Source: Tetracentron sinense
Taxonomy: Eukaryota; Streptophyta; Magnoliopsida; Trochodendrales; Trochodendraceae
Assembly (NCBI GenBank): GCA_015143295.1
Contig: CM026560.1
Location: forward strand, 4,590,501-4,654,500
Length of the DNA: 64,000 nucleotides
Direction of reading: 5' to 3'
Shown here: positions 24,901 through 36,900 of the stretch, one piece after another
Layout: each line of letters opens with the position of its first letter
Position numbering within the stretch: position 1 is the first letter of the stretch
Translations under genes and position numbers: made by a program
Notes under the pieces: generated by a model
The model's input: the letters and a program-made list of their open reading frames with translations, nothing else
The model's database searches: none
What the model was told of the DNA's origin: nothing

Positions 24901-27900
24901 GTACCGAGGCTGAGTCAGTAGGTTGTGATGCCTCTGATAGATATGCCGTCCATACCGTGACTGAGTAAAATGGTTGTGTGATTTGATAGATATGTAGTGA
25001 GGATAGATTTTTCCACCGTGGCTAAGTCAGATGGTTATGTGATCTGATAGATATGCCGTAAGGATAGATTTTACCACCGTAGCTGAGTCAGATGGTTGTG
25101 TTATCTGATAGATATGCCGTACCAAGGCTGAGTCAGTAGGTTGTGATGCCTCTGATAGATATGTCGTCCGTACCGTGGCTGAGTCAAATGGTTGTGTGAT
25201 CTGATAGATATGTCGTGAGGATAGATTTCCCCACCGTGGCTGAGCTAGATGGTTGTGTTATCCAATAAATATGCCGTACCGAGGCTAAGTCAGTAGGTTG
25301 TGATGCCTCTGATAAATATGTCGTCCGTACCGTGGCTGAGTCAGATGGTTGAGTGATCTAATAGATATGTCGTGAGGATAGATTTCCCCACCGTGGCGAG
25401 TCAGATGGTTGTGTTATTTGATAGATATGTCGTACCGAGGTTGAGTCAGTAGGTTGTGATGCCTCTGATAGATATGTCGTCTGTACCGTAGCTGAGTCAG
25501 ATGGTTGTGTTATCTGATAAATATGCCGTGAGGATAGAAGTCCCCACCGTGGCTGAATCGAATGGTTGTGTTGTCTGATAGAGAAGTCGTGAGGCTAGAT
25601 TTCCTCACCGTGGCTAAGATCATATGATTGTGTTGGTTCTAGTGGATGAAGGCTTGAATTATGTATTGAGTCTATGGACTCAAGGTTGTACGAAGTCTAA
25701 GGACTCAATGTTTGATTTCATTAGGTGTAAGCCCGATTGATCTCGATAGTTATCATGGGGGAATGGGACGCCATAGTAACAGAATTGATGTTAATGGATT
25801 TGGAAATGGATAACGAGTCCACGGACTTTAACTTGGATATTGAGTCTACGGACTCAATGATAGAAGTTGAATACGAGCGAAGGCTAATTGATTGAGTCTG
25901 CGGATTCAAGGATAAAGTGTGAACGGTTGTCTGGAATGGTAACCTAATGGTGTAGACGATGATTGGATGAACTTGGAAATTGAGGTTGGGAACCTCGAAA
26001 TAGGATGAAATAGCCTTGGAGTGACTTCGGGTCACCGATTACAATATTATATATTATTATAATATGAGAATTGTATTGCAATACTATATCGTTATTGATG
26101 ATTGTTACTAGGTGGAAAATAACCTAGATGGATTGTGGATTTTGCTGGGCTCCATAGCTCACTCCTCTCATTTTATGTCTTCAGATTTTGAAGCGGTTAC
26201 CGGTGGGCAAGGAGCTACGCTTGATAGAGTTTAGAAAGTATACCGACGCAGTTGTGATGCCAAAAGCAAGGGCTACTGTAGGCAGTAAGGTAACGCATTG
26301 CTTATGATGGGTTATTGTGATGACCAGTTATTGTTTATGTAAGCTCATAAGAAAAGTTCAAAACTCCCGCATTTTCACGAGTAGTCTTCCGCATGCGTGG
26401 TTATGACCAACCGGCATGCGTCTCGAAACTTGATTCCCTAGGCGCGGGTTTGAGACGCACAGCGGGGGTCTTAAATGTAAGAAAATCGAGAAAACAAGGA
26501 AATTCCAGATTTTTCGGAATTCAGTTGGGACTCCATATTTGTTGGGGATTCTAATAGAAATCTACAAAACTCATACAACTGCGTGTCGGTAGACCTTATG
26601 GACTATTATCTGTCGTTTGGCAGTTCATCATCTCAAATGTAGATTCTGCAGCATGTTTTGTGCCGAAATCAAGAAATTAGCGGGTTCTTCCGGACTTACT
26701 TTTTAAGGTCAAAACACAGAATATTTCCCCGAAATTTTTACAGCAGATGTCGGACTTCCCCAAGTTCGGTCAACTAAAGTTTCGTCAAAATCGGAGGTCA
26801 TATTGTAGGTTTATGAAGGCCATATACGCGAGAAAGGTCGGAGTTTTAGTCAACCGATTAAACCGTTCTCGGTCAATAGGTCACATCAATGGGGTCATGT
26901 CCATGCACATGACCTTGGCCTATATAAGGGGGAGGCCAGCCTCTCATTTCTCTCCCATTTCTCACGGTGGAGAGTTTTGCCCAAATCAGATTTTTAGAGA
27001 GAAAGTTCTAGAGAGAGAAGAAAGAAAGAAAAAGAATAGAAAGAAAGAAAGGGGGAGTCCATCTTAGCATTTTTCGACACTCCTAACGCGTTGACGGCAT
27101 CTCATTTTCTCCCCGGTGACTCGTTTGGCATGTAGAGAGAAAAAAAGGTAGAGAGAGAAAGTGAAGGTTTGAAGGTGAGGAGCTTCACCATGAGGTTGAT
27201 CACCCTCCTGAACGCATTCGCGGTGTCTGTTTCGTCCCTAGACGCCTTGAAAAGCGCGAAGAAGTAAAATTTCTCCATCTCTTCTCTTTTCCCTTATTTA
27301 TGCTATATTTTTATGTGAAATAACGTATTTAATTTAAGGCGTGAATGGAAAAAGGTCGAAGACCCCATGGTTGGTGTATAGAATGTAGGGGAAGTGATTA
27401 AAATTGAGTTGAGGGGTGTAGCCCTCAGTTTCGAGCTTGTTAGCCCAGAATTTTGGCTCACATGGATGATTTATGGCAAGGATGATAAAGGCTCGGAGAC
27501 CCGTTGTGGTGTGGATGGGATGAATTGGGTGGAAATGGAGCTGAGGGGTGTAGTCCTCGGTTTCGGGTTGTTAAAGCCCGGAATTTAGGCTCACTGGGGT
27601 TGGGCAATCGATCCCTCTGTAGGGGCGATAGATCGCTAGCATGCAGATGTCTGGGCGATCAATCGCCAAACACTGGCAATCTATCACCAATGCATAGATG
27701 TTGGGTTTTTGTTCCCCGCAGTGCTTGGGCCTTCGAGTGGACCTCCGAGAAGCCTGGATTTGATCCCGTGTGTGTGGTAACGTTACCCTAGGGTGTCGGA
27801 ATGTTTGTTTGAATATTGTAGGGCGATGGATGGATCCATCAGCACGGATATGTTCCCTATCGGAACAACCTTGTATGATGTGATGGTGTTTGAGTGTTTG

Positions 27901-30900
27901 TAGGGTGATAGATAGACCCATCAGTCCGGATATGTTCCCTATCGGAACCACCCTATATTATGTAATGATCTTGGAACACTTGTAAGGCAATGGTAGGTCC
28001 ATTAGCCTGGTAAAGTTCCACCTCGAAACAATCCTTGTGTGATGGAATGTTGTAGGGTGATGGACGGACCCATTGGCCCAGATATGTTTTCTATCGGAAC
28101 AACTGTGTGATGTGATGTGATGTTGTTTGAACATAGTAAGGTGATGAAATAGTTCATCGGACAACATATTCAATTAATCAAGCAAGACTTTGATTAATTG
28201 GAGATTCCTATGGTTAGAATACCTAACCTGTGTGAAATGTTGCCCGTGGTCCCTCTTTAACTAAGTCAGGAGATGCGGTATCTATTAAGAGTCGGGGTTC
28301 CTCCATTACTAATAGTCGGGAGAGTTAGGAACATTGGGCCTATGGGCCCAAGGCTGGATTGGGGTCTACGGACCCATGGATGTATTGAGTTTACGAACTC
28401 AATGTTGTTACCTTGAGGGGGTAGTGGCCTGTGTCGGCAAGTGCATATGTACCTAATAGAGGTTGTGATGACCTATGATGGTTGCCTTGAGGAATGATGT
28501 TCTGCAGGGGCAGGTACATCCCAACAGAGGTTGGATTTAGCGTTGTACTGTCAGAGGTGTTGCACTTGACAAGATTTGATGTCAGAGGTGTTGTGCCTGA
28601 CAGGATTTGATGTCCGAGGTGTTTTGCCTGACAAGGTTAAACTGTTAGAGGTGTTTTGCCTGGCAGGGTTAAACTGTCAAAGGTGTTTTGCCTGGCAGGG
28701 TTAAATTGTCAGAGGTGTTTCCTGGCTAGCAGATGGATGTTCTTGGCATGTCAGATGTGTTGTTCCTAACAGGTCAAATCTGTTCCTGGTAATCAGATGT
28801 GTTTCTGGACAAGGGTGTCATGTCAGAGGTGTTATGCCTGGAAGAGTGATATGTCAGATGTGTACCTGATAGACAGGTGTTTCCTGGTGGTCAAGTGTTT
28901 CCTGTTAGTCAGAGGTGCGTCCTTGGCTTGTCAAATGAGTTTCATTTTCTTGACAAGTTGGATGGGTTTCTTGGCTATCATATGCGTATCCTGGCTGATC
29001 AGATGTGTATCCTGGCAATCAGATGTGTATCCTAGCGATCAAATGTGTTTCCTGACAAATGTGATTGCGTGAGCTAGTGTTTCCCACAGTAGGAAAATAT
29101 AAAGTGATATGTCAGATGTGTTGTTCCTGGCAAATTGTGATATATTAGAGTTGTTCAGTTCCTGGCAGTTATCGGGTGAAGGCTCGGGTTATGGAAAATA
29201 GCGATTTAAGGTTAATTGGGTCGGCATACCCAAGGATTGGTTATAATCGGGAGAAGTCCCGATTGGTTGATAATGGAGTCTGTGAACTCGGGGATAGAAA
29301 TTGTTCACAGGCGAAGGCCCAGTTGATCGAGTCTGTGGACTCAAGGATAGAGCATGATCGGTTATCTGACACAGTAACCTGATGTTAAGGACGATATTGG
29401 ATGAATTTGACAATGGAAAATATTTGGAGGTTGGAAACCTCGGTTAAAGTGAAATAGCTCTGGGTGACCTCGGGTCACGATTTACAATATTATTTACTAT
29501 TGTAATATGAAATTGAGTGGTATTATTATATCATTTCGATGTGTATTATTATGTGAAAAATAGTCTAGATGGACTGGATTTTACTGGGCTTATAGCTCAC
29601 CCCTCATTTTATGTCTTCAGATTCTAAAGCGGTTGTCGATTGGCAAGGACCTACACTTAATAGATTTTGGGAAGTGTACTGATGCAATTGTGGGGCCAAA
29701 AGTAAGGGCTACTATAGCCAGTGAGGTAACGCATTTGTTTATGATGGATTATTGTGATGACTAGTTGTTATTGCTTATGTAAGCTCATAAGAAAAGTTTA
29801 AAAAATTCCCGCATTTTTACGGGTAAAGTCTTCCGCATGCGTGATAATGACGAATGGGCACGCGTGTCGGAACATTATTCCTTAGGAGCGGGTTTAGGGC
29901 ATCACAATAACTATGCCTATTGGAAAGCTTGTATGAGAGCCTTTCTAAAATCCTTGAATGAGAGAGTATGGATCTCTAGTGAACAAGGTTGGACCTATCC
30001 AACAAAGACCATTGATGATCAGACCATCCCCAAACCTTCTGCTGAATGGAATAATGTAGATCTTGAAAGTTGTAAATGGAACAATAAAAGTCTTAATGCT
30101 ATCTTCATTGTTGTCACACCCGAAAAATTTCGGTGCATTTCCAGATGTGACACTTCAAAGGAAGCATAGGACATTCTTCAAATTACCCATGAAGGAACCA
30201 CAACAATCAAGATCTCTAAACTTCAAATGTTGACTGACCTCTAAGTTTGAAAGTTAATAATGGATGATAATGAAACTTATGATTGTTTCTATACTAATCT
30301 GAGTGACACCGTCAATTCTAGTTTTAATATAGGGGAAAGAATACCTGAGTGCAAAATTGTTAGAAAGATCTTGAGATCACTTGAGAGATTTAGATCGAAA
30401 GTTACCGCCATCGAAGAGAGCAAAAATATTAAAAAATTAAAAAGTTGGTTGGCTCTATCCAAACGTATGAGTTGAATCTACATTCATCTAAAAAACCAAA
30501 GTCTATTGCCTAGAAATCTGTCAAAGAATCCATAGATGGTTCAGATTGTGACTCTGAGGAGGATGAAAAGAAATGGCTTTGCTTGCTAAGAAATTCAGAA
30601 AATTTCTGAAGTTTAATAGAAGATTTAATCCGAAAGAACGAAAATCTGTTGATAAGCCTAAGTCCAAAAACTTTGAATATAAGAAACATCTTAAAAGTGT
30701 GAAATCTCAATGTGTTCAATGCTATGAATGTCAAGGCTATGACCATATTACCGCCGAGTGCTCAAATAATAAAAGATTTAAGGGCAAGGCAAGGGATGAC
30801 AATGAATCTGAATATGTGGAATTGGATAGTTCTTCTTGTGAGGAGACTAGGGGTTATATGGTCTTCTTATGAGGAGACTAGGGGTTATATGGTCTTCTTG

Positions 30901-33900
30901 TGAGGAGACTAGGGGTTATATGGCCTTCACTGCACCCTTATATGGGATTGAAGAATCTTCTTCAAATGTTGTGAGTGACCAACACCATAGTGATGGTGAG
31001 GATGATGAGAGTCAAAATTACTCAGACTCTGAGGGAGACCTCGAGATAGCCTATGATAAGTTGTTTGAGGAAAGCCTAAGGTTGAAAAAGGCTCAAATTT
31101 CCATGACCAAAAAGGTCAAATCCATTGAAATGGAAAGAAATGTCTTAGACCAAGTGACTTCCGGGTTGAAAGCTCTTGTGTCTCAGCTTGAGGAAGAGAA
31201 GGATTCCCTCCTTGTCAAGACTTAACTTCTTGAATCTGATTTATATGTTTGTCTTGATCAAAAGACAAGTCTTGAAATCAAGTTAGTTGATCTTGATCAA
31301 AATCAGAGGTGTGGAGATGAGAAGGGAACTCCATCTACCTCGAACACTAAGCCTGGTGCTAAAAGGCGTCATCCTGCTAAAGGGAAAGACCCTTCTACTA
31401 AGAAATTCATTCCTACATATCATAAATATGGAGTGAAGTGTCATATTAAGCCTCGATGTCCTAAACTTCAAAGTACTCCCAATCATTGTCCAAGCAAGGA
31501 ACCAATATAAGTTCAATGGGAATCTTCAAAGGAGAGTTGATATGTCTAGGAAGTTAAATGATGATATTCTGAATATCTATGATAACTCTAGATAGTAGCA
31601 TGGTCATGACACTCCTTAAGCTAGATATAAAGGAGGTAATGGGAAGAACCAAAATGTCCACCATAATTCTAGGACACAATCTTAAAAAAGGAAGAACAGG
31701 AGGAAGAGGCAAAAGGTTACACCAAAAGGTCAATAAATCTACTAAAGTCATTTGGGTGAGAAAGGAAGACCAGAATGGCTTCACTTAGCCATTGTTTGTC
31801 ATAGCCTAGGGTGTGCTATTATTGTTATATCTTGTCATAGTGCTATGCTACTTGTGTATACTAGTAGTTTTATCTTTTACTAGTTATTTGTTTTGGTTTT
31901 TTTTTCTGTTTTCTTTATTTTGAAAAATTCAAAAACATTAAAAAACTATAAAATCCAAAAATATTTTTGTCATGTTGCCCTTGTTTGACTTGAATGATCT
32001 GAATTCCTTATATGATCTTTATTTCAATACTTATCCAAGGTTGAACATGAGTTTGTTGTTCATTGAGGATATATCACCTTCATAATCTCTTGGTTAGGTT
32101 GAAAATTAAACTGGTTTTATCTTGCACAGTTAAAGACTTATTCATGTGTATGCTTTGCAATTTCACATGTATTCTGACTGATTTTGTTGAGAGGTCTAAT
32201 TCTCAATCTGTAGGTGAATGTCTTATCCCAAAGTGTGACCTAGGATGACCAATCTAGAATTACCATATTGTTAGTCATCCCCATTTGTGTATCCTCCATG
32301 AGCAAAAAGTATTGTAGTGAAAAAGGCTATCTACTAGGCTAGTGTGAAAGCTACTATTAGGTGTAAATAGTAAGTAATGGCTACCTATGCAAACAGTAGG
32401 TATCTATCTGGGTTGCTAGTGTAAAAGCCCCTACTACCAATAGAGAAGAACTACCTACTTGGATAGTGTGAAAGCCAACATTGCATAAAAAGAAATGTTC
32501 AGAAAAAGAACATCAAAAGAATTCTTACAAAGTTCGGAGGTATTTAACCAAAAGTAAAAGAAAAATATTGAGTGAAAAAAAAGGATAAAGGAGCACTAAA
32601 ATGTAAAAATCAGCATATCTAGATCTAACCAAGTTTGATTTTTAAGATTTGAGTCTGCAGGAGTCCCTTTAGTGGTTAATGTCTTATCCTTGGAAAGGGA
32701 AAGAAACCTTGATTTAGTATCTAGTCAAACCACCACTACACACATTGGTTCACTTTTAAATTATTCACTAAATGTGACTAAGTAAATTGACTATACTTTA
32801 GCATTCTGTGAGATTTAGTTAAATGTGTATCCTCAGTCGGACTACCTAATCATGTTCTTCATTGGATTTGTAATTTTAAATTACTACTGCTTGGAATGAT
32901 TTTGATGCAGGTTTGTGTGGCACATAATATTTTTTTAGTTTTATTATTATGTGTTTTTATTTTGTAGTTGGCATGGGTCATTCTAGCTTTGGTTGTTCTG
33001 TCTTTTTGGTGGTGTCCCTGATCTTAGGGGGAGAAGATCAAGTTGAGGTCTTGAGGATGAGTTTTTGTTTTATATTGTTATATTTTGTTAATAATTTGAT
33101 TGCAAAAATTAAAAATGGTAGATAAAATTGTAGGGAGACCTAGCCACCCCCTTGGGTTTGTGAGTTCTCAACTCAAACATTAGATTTGAGGTTCACCGGA
33201 TTTTTCACATCTTAAAGTCGTTGCCAAAGACAATAGAACTAATATAAAATTCATCTTGACAACTAGAGCAAACTTTTGCCTATAGTCTATCTTATATGTC
33301 TATGGTATACCTTAATAACCAATTTGGCCTTATATTTTTCCATTGACCCATCAACTTATGTTTCACAACAAACACCCACTTGCTCATTTCCATCAGGTAA
33401 CCACTATAGATTACAGCTCTAGTCTCTTCCACCATAGCCTCACGCAATTTAGGCTCAGAGACCGCCTCCTGGAACTTGGAAAGTAAGGACATTGAATAAG
33501 CATATGACAAGAAAGCATAATAAGGAGACAAAAATGCATAGGAGACAAAATTAGAGATAGGATTCATAGTGCACTGACGCTTCCCTTTGCGTAAAGCAAT
33601 GGGAGCGTTATCATTATAAGTAACAGGAATAGACAACAATGAAGAATTAGGAGTGTCTGAATCTAAATTTGGGCTTGGTTATGAGGAATTTGAATTGGTA
33701 GCTAGACTTATCACAATGGTCCCCTCTCCCTTCTTGCGTGTGGTGTAAACTTACAGTTCTTTCTAATGTGAGGTTTCATTAGTAGTAGTATTAGTAGGAG
33801 CTAATTGCTGCCTCAGAACAACAAAATGGAAAAGAACATCAAAGAGCAGAGAAGGAAGAGGAACTAAAGAAGAATGTCTCTCTTCCAACTCACTATGCTC

Positions 33901-36900
33901 CCCCTAAAGAGAGGTAAGTCAGATTCGAAGAAGGTGACATCCATGGTAACAAACCATTTCCTCGACACAAGATCAAAACAATTCCATCCCTTTTGTGTGG
34001 AAGAATACCCTGAATGGATTTGGGGTCTAATTTAGTCCTATTGGACCCAAAACATGAATAAAATGCGGGCAACCAAAAACTCGAGGAACAATGAAGAGAG
34101 ACTAATCTTGACAAAGGATTTGATGTGGAGACTTCAACTTTAACACCTGAGACGGTGTACGGTTGAGAAGATAAATTGTTATGAGCACTGCTCTTGCCTA
34201 AAATTTCTTTGGTACATTCATTCTTGTTAGTAAGCTTCCAGCAACCTCCAGAAGATGACGTTTTTCTGCCTAATCACCTCGTTTTGCTGAAGGGTATAGG
34301 GACATGTACTCTAATGTATCATACTCTAATTCTCCAAATAGTTTTGCAATTCACCTTCAGAGTATTCTCTTGCATTGTCTAATCAGAATACGTCTCTTGG
34401 ACTGAGTCAGTATCTTGTGATTTTTTTTTTTATTCTTGGTACTTCATCACGAGTCTTCATCAATAGCCACGTATAGCAAGAGAAGTCATCCACAAAGGAA
34501 ATAAAGAAACAATAGTCATTAATAGAAAATGAAAAAGAACCTTTCATTCAAACTTGGGGAAAAAAGTCGTTCTACAATGCTTGGACAACTCATAGACTTT
34601 ACATTGTAGCCTATGACCCAATACAAACTCAAATGGCCTAAAAGACGTGCAACAATCTGACTTAGGCATCTTTATTAAATATTAATCCTATTTATGGCTT
34701 TCATTGAGCCTGGCCTAGGTCGGGGTCTGTCTAGGCCCCAGCCCTCAATTGTAAGGATCCAATCCAAGCCCTTGCGGGCCTAAACTGGCTAGACTCAATC
34801 CTTAGGGTTAAGACTAGGCCTGGTCTTGAAAAAAGATAAAGAAAAAAATGTTATGATATTTTTTAATTTTTTTTTTCTAAACAACCATCGGCTGTAGTCC
34901 TTTTTCTAGTACATGTTCATATGGCCTTAGCCTCTTTCAAAGTTTGGATATGTTAAGGAAAAAGAGAAAAGTACTTCCATTATAAGGGATGATAGTCTTA
35001 AAGATGTTTGAGATGGAAAATACACATTCATGCATATGTTTATGTTGCTTGCATTAGATGTAAGAACTCACACTTACCAGTTTATCTAGAAGCCTAGTCA
35101 TGTGAGTTTAGAGGAATCTATTCTTAACGGTTGAGCATTTGTTATGCATACTTGGAGCAATGTCGTAGTAGAGCATGTTATACCATCTAACAAAGATCTT
35201 ATTGTACAATTTATCGGTGTGCTATTTTAATTTTGTCTGTGTGCTTTTATTGTGTTTCATGCAGGAAAGGTTTTCTTACAAGTAATGGTAATCATTAGAA
35301 ACATGTACTTGTAATATAGGTATATGTATAAGTACATACGATAATGAGGACTGAGCTGGGTCAAGCCAGATCAGGCTTTAGGGGGTGTTGCCCAAGCCTG
35401 ACCCTCATGTCAGCTGACCTAGTTTTTTTAGGCCCACCTAGGTCTGCGGGCTTTATGGATGAAAAAATATCGATTTTGTAGGCTTTTGAGGACAGGACCA
35501 TGTAGTCGTGTACCCTCAACATGAGGGCCGAATTAATAGGGGCCTACTACTAGACTGTAATCGAATCGGCATCATGAGCATTTCTAATTGTTTTCCTCGT
35601 CGCTAGGTCCTGGAAAACACAATGGGTAGGAAACAAAAGTTGCACAACAATTAAGGCTGTTGGTAAAACTATTAATTGACAAAAAAATTGTTGATAGCTT
35701 GGAAGTTGGAACATGAATAACATATTAAAGAGAAACTATTTGTATGTTTGACATCACCTTTCCTAGTGAAAAGAGGAAAAGGATCCACCAATGATCCTCA
35801 CTTTATCTCTTCCAGAAGACAAACCATATGAACAAAAATGGAAGACAAACTGATCATATGATCTGATGCACTTGAATCGATGATCCAGGTTGGGCTAGAT
35901 GAGGAATAACCTACAAACTTAGCAGCGACTGTAAAAGAAGTTGAAACAGAAGAGCCTTCCAACAAACTTGGAAGACGCCATAGACATTCAATTTCAGCCA
36001 TAGAAAAACTGTTTAAGGCTGTCGATAACTTTCTTATAGGAAGAGCTGACCGAGATGGGGTACCCAAGGAAGGAGTTGTAGTGGCTGCAGCTTGCAGTAT
36101 AGCCATCAGATGTGTTCATCTATTGTCTGGGACCAAGGTTGTTAAATCGTAATCAAAATGTAAAATTGTTTTAGACCGATTCGATTCAAATCAGAAGATT
36201 CAATCCGATTTTTTTTAATTCTTAAAAAAATACTTAATAAATCAAAAAATGGCATAATCCATTATTCAAAAGATTTCATTCATATCTACTGATAAAAGAA
36301 AGTAATGAGCATTTCATTGCATAAACGATACAAATTGTGAGTAAACTCCATAAAACGAAACATAACCCCCAATATTTTCAAAGGTAAATCAACAAAAGTA
36401 AACTCATATAATCATGCAATAGGAGATCAAGTATCAAAAGACTTGTGTAATTAAAAGGACTTATAAAATAAAATATCAAGTTCTCCGAGAGTCCAACTCT
36501 CCAACTCCATCTTCTTTCTTATTCCTCATGTATTCTCTCTTCTTTCTCTTTTTTCCCATTTCATAATAACAGAGAGAAAATCCAACTAGGGGTTTTGGCA
36601 TGTCCGTAACAGGGGTTTTCCCGTTTCTTCTCTCTTCTTATAAGGCATAAAGTACCTTAGAAAATTAAAAGAATAAAAAATATTTAAAAAAGTTTTTTTT
36701 TTTTTTTTAAGTATTGGTCCATAACGGGGGTTTATGCTCGAATCACACGATTTGAATCGTAATCTGAATTGTAATCAAATGAGATTTACACAATTAAGAT
36801 TTTCACTTGCAACTTGAATCGTTCTGCCGGCGACTTGATTCAAATTGTAGGACTTGAATCGCAAGGATTTAACAAATAACAACCAATTCTGAGACAATTA

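Larger units (their letters stand above)
22683..26461 (+). mobile_element. Inner solo gypsy LTR nested in the outer one, 3,779 bp
   Basis: It starts TGTAACGACCCGG and ends TTTGAGACGCACA, with perfect duplications GCGGG at 22678-22682 and 26462-26466. The host LTR sequence resumes at gcgggggtcttaaatg. The family, orientation and structure match the outer LTR. Compared with relatives, the part after about 22783 jumps to ttgaaggcaaggagcttcac, so a block of several hundred bases including the TATA region is missing. Confidence 0.92.
22458..29906 (+). mobile_element. Outer solo gypsy LTR, about 3,665 bp without its nested insert
   Basis: It starts TGTAACGACCC and ends GGGCATCACA, with perfect 5-bp duplications ATAAC at 22453-22457 and 29907-29911. 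The ends belong to the same LTR family as the gypsy element at 8405. There is no internal region, so it is a solo LTR left by LTR-LTR recombination. It is split at 22682 by the inner solo LTR and continues at 26462. It interrupts the copia gag. Confidence 0.92.
22398..31790 (+). pseudogene. Copia gag (SIRE-like), split by a solo LTR and several stops
   Basis: The start ATG is at 22398. Coding is interrupted at 22457 by the nested solo LTRs and resumes at 29912 with [20 protein letters not shown], the usual copia gag (UBN2-type) opening. Later parts are at 30260-30475 ([19 protein letters not shown]), a CCHC zinc knuckle [14 protein letters not shown] near 30720-30762, and a long charged, probably coiled-coil stretch at 30960-31225. 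A second, damaged zinc-knuckle-like part lies near 31410-31460, then a basic Asn/Arg-rich tail to about 31790. In-frame stops occur at 30167-30169, about 30241, 30473-30475 and 31223-31225. A 31-bp triplication shifts the frame at 30831. Gag would form the particle and bind RNA. No protease follows. Confidence 0.8.
8273..33207 (+). mobile_element. SIRE-like Ty1/copia gag-only retrotransposon, broken by three later insertions
   Basis: The 5' end TGTAAAGTCC at 8273 is preceded by CATCT (8268-8272). The 3' end GGATTTTTCA at 33207 is followed by CATCT (33208-33212), a perfect 5-bp target-site duplication. The element has a tRNA-Met primer site at 22336 and a gag reading frame split by insertions. 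No protease, integrase, reverse transcriptase or RNase H could be found between the gag end (about 31790) and the 3' LTR. Subtracting the nested elements (8405-16222, 16989-22007, 22458-29906 and their duplications) leaves about 4.6 kb. The long gag with zinc knuckle and coiled-coil-like tail suits the SIRE/Maximus lineage (inference). It needs pol supplied in trans, or pol has been deleted. Confidence 0.8.

Noticed and set aside
23990..25620. Regularly spaced repeats that could suggest a CRISPR-like array
   Set aside because: Units are contiguous, degenerate and lie within an LTR defined by target duplications; there are no unique spacers and the genome is a plant nucleus.
34664..35592. 8-bp duplication taggcatc / tcggcatc around the GGCC-rich insert
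   Set aside because: One mismatch and no terminal inverted repeats next to it, so the borders are left approximate.
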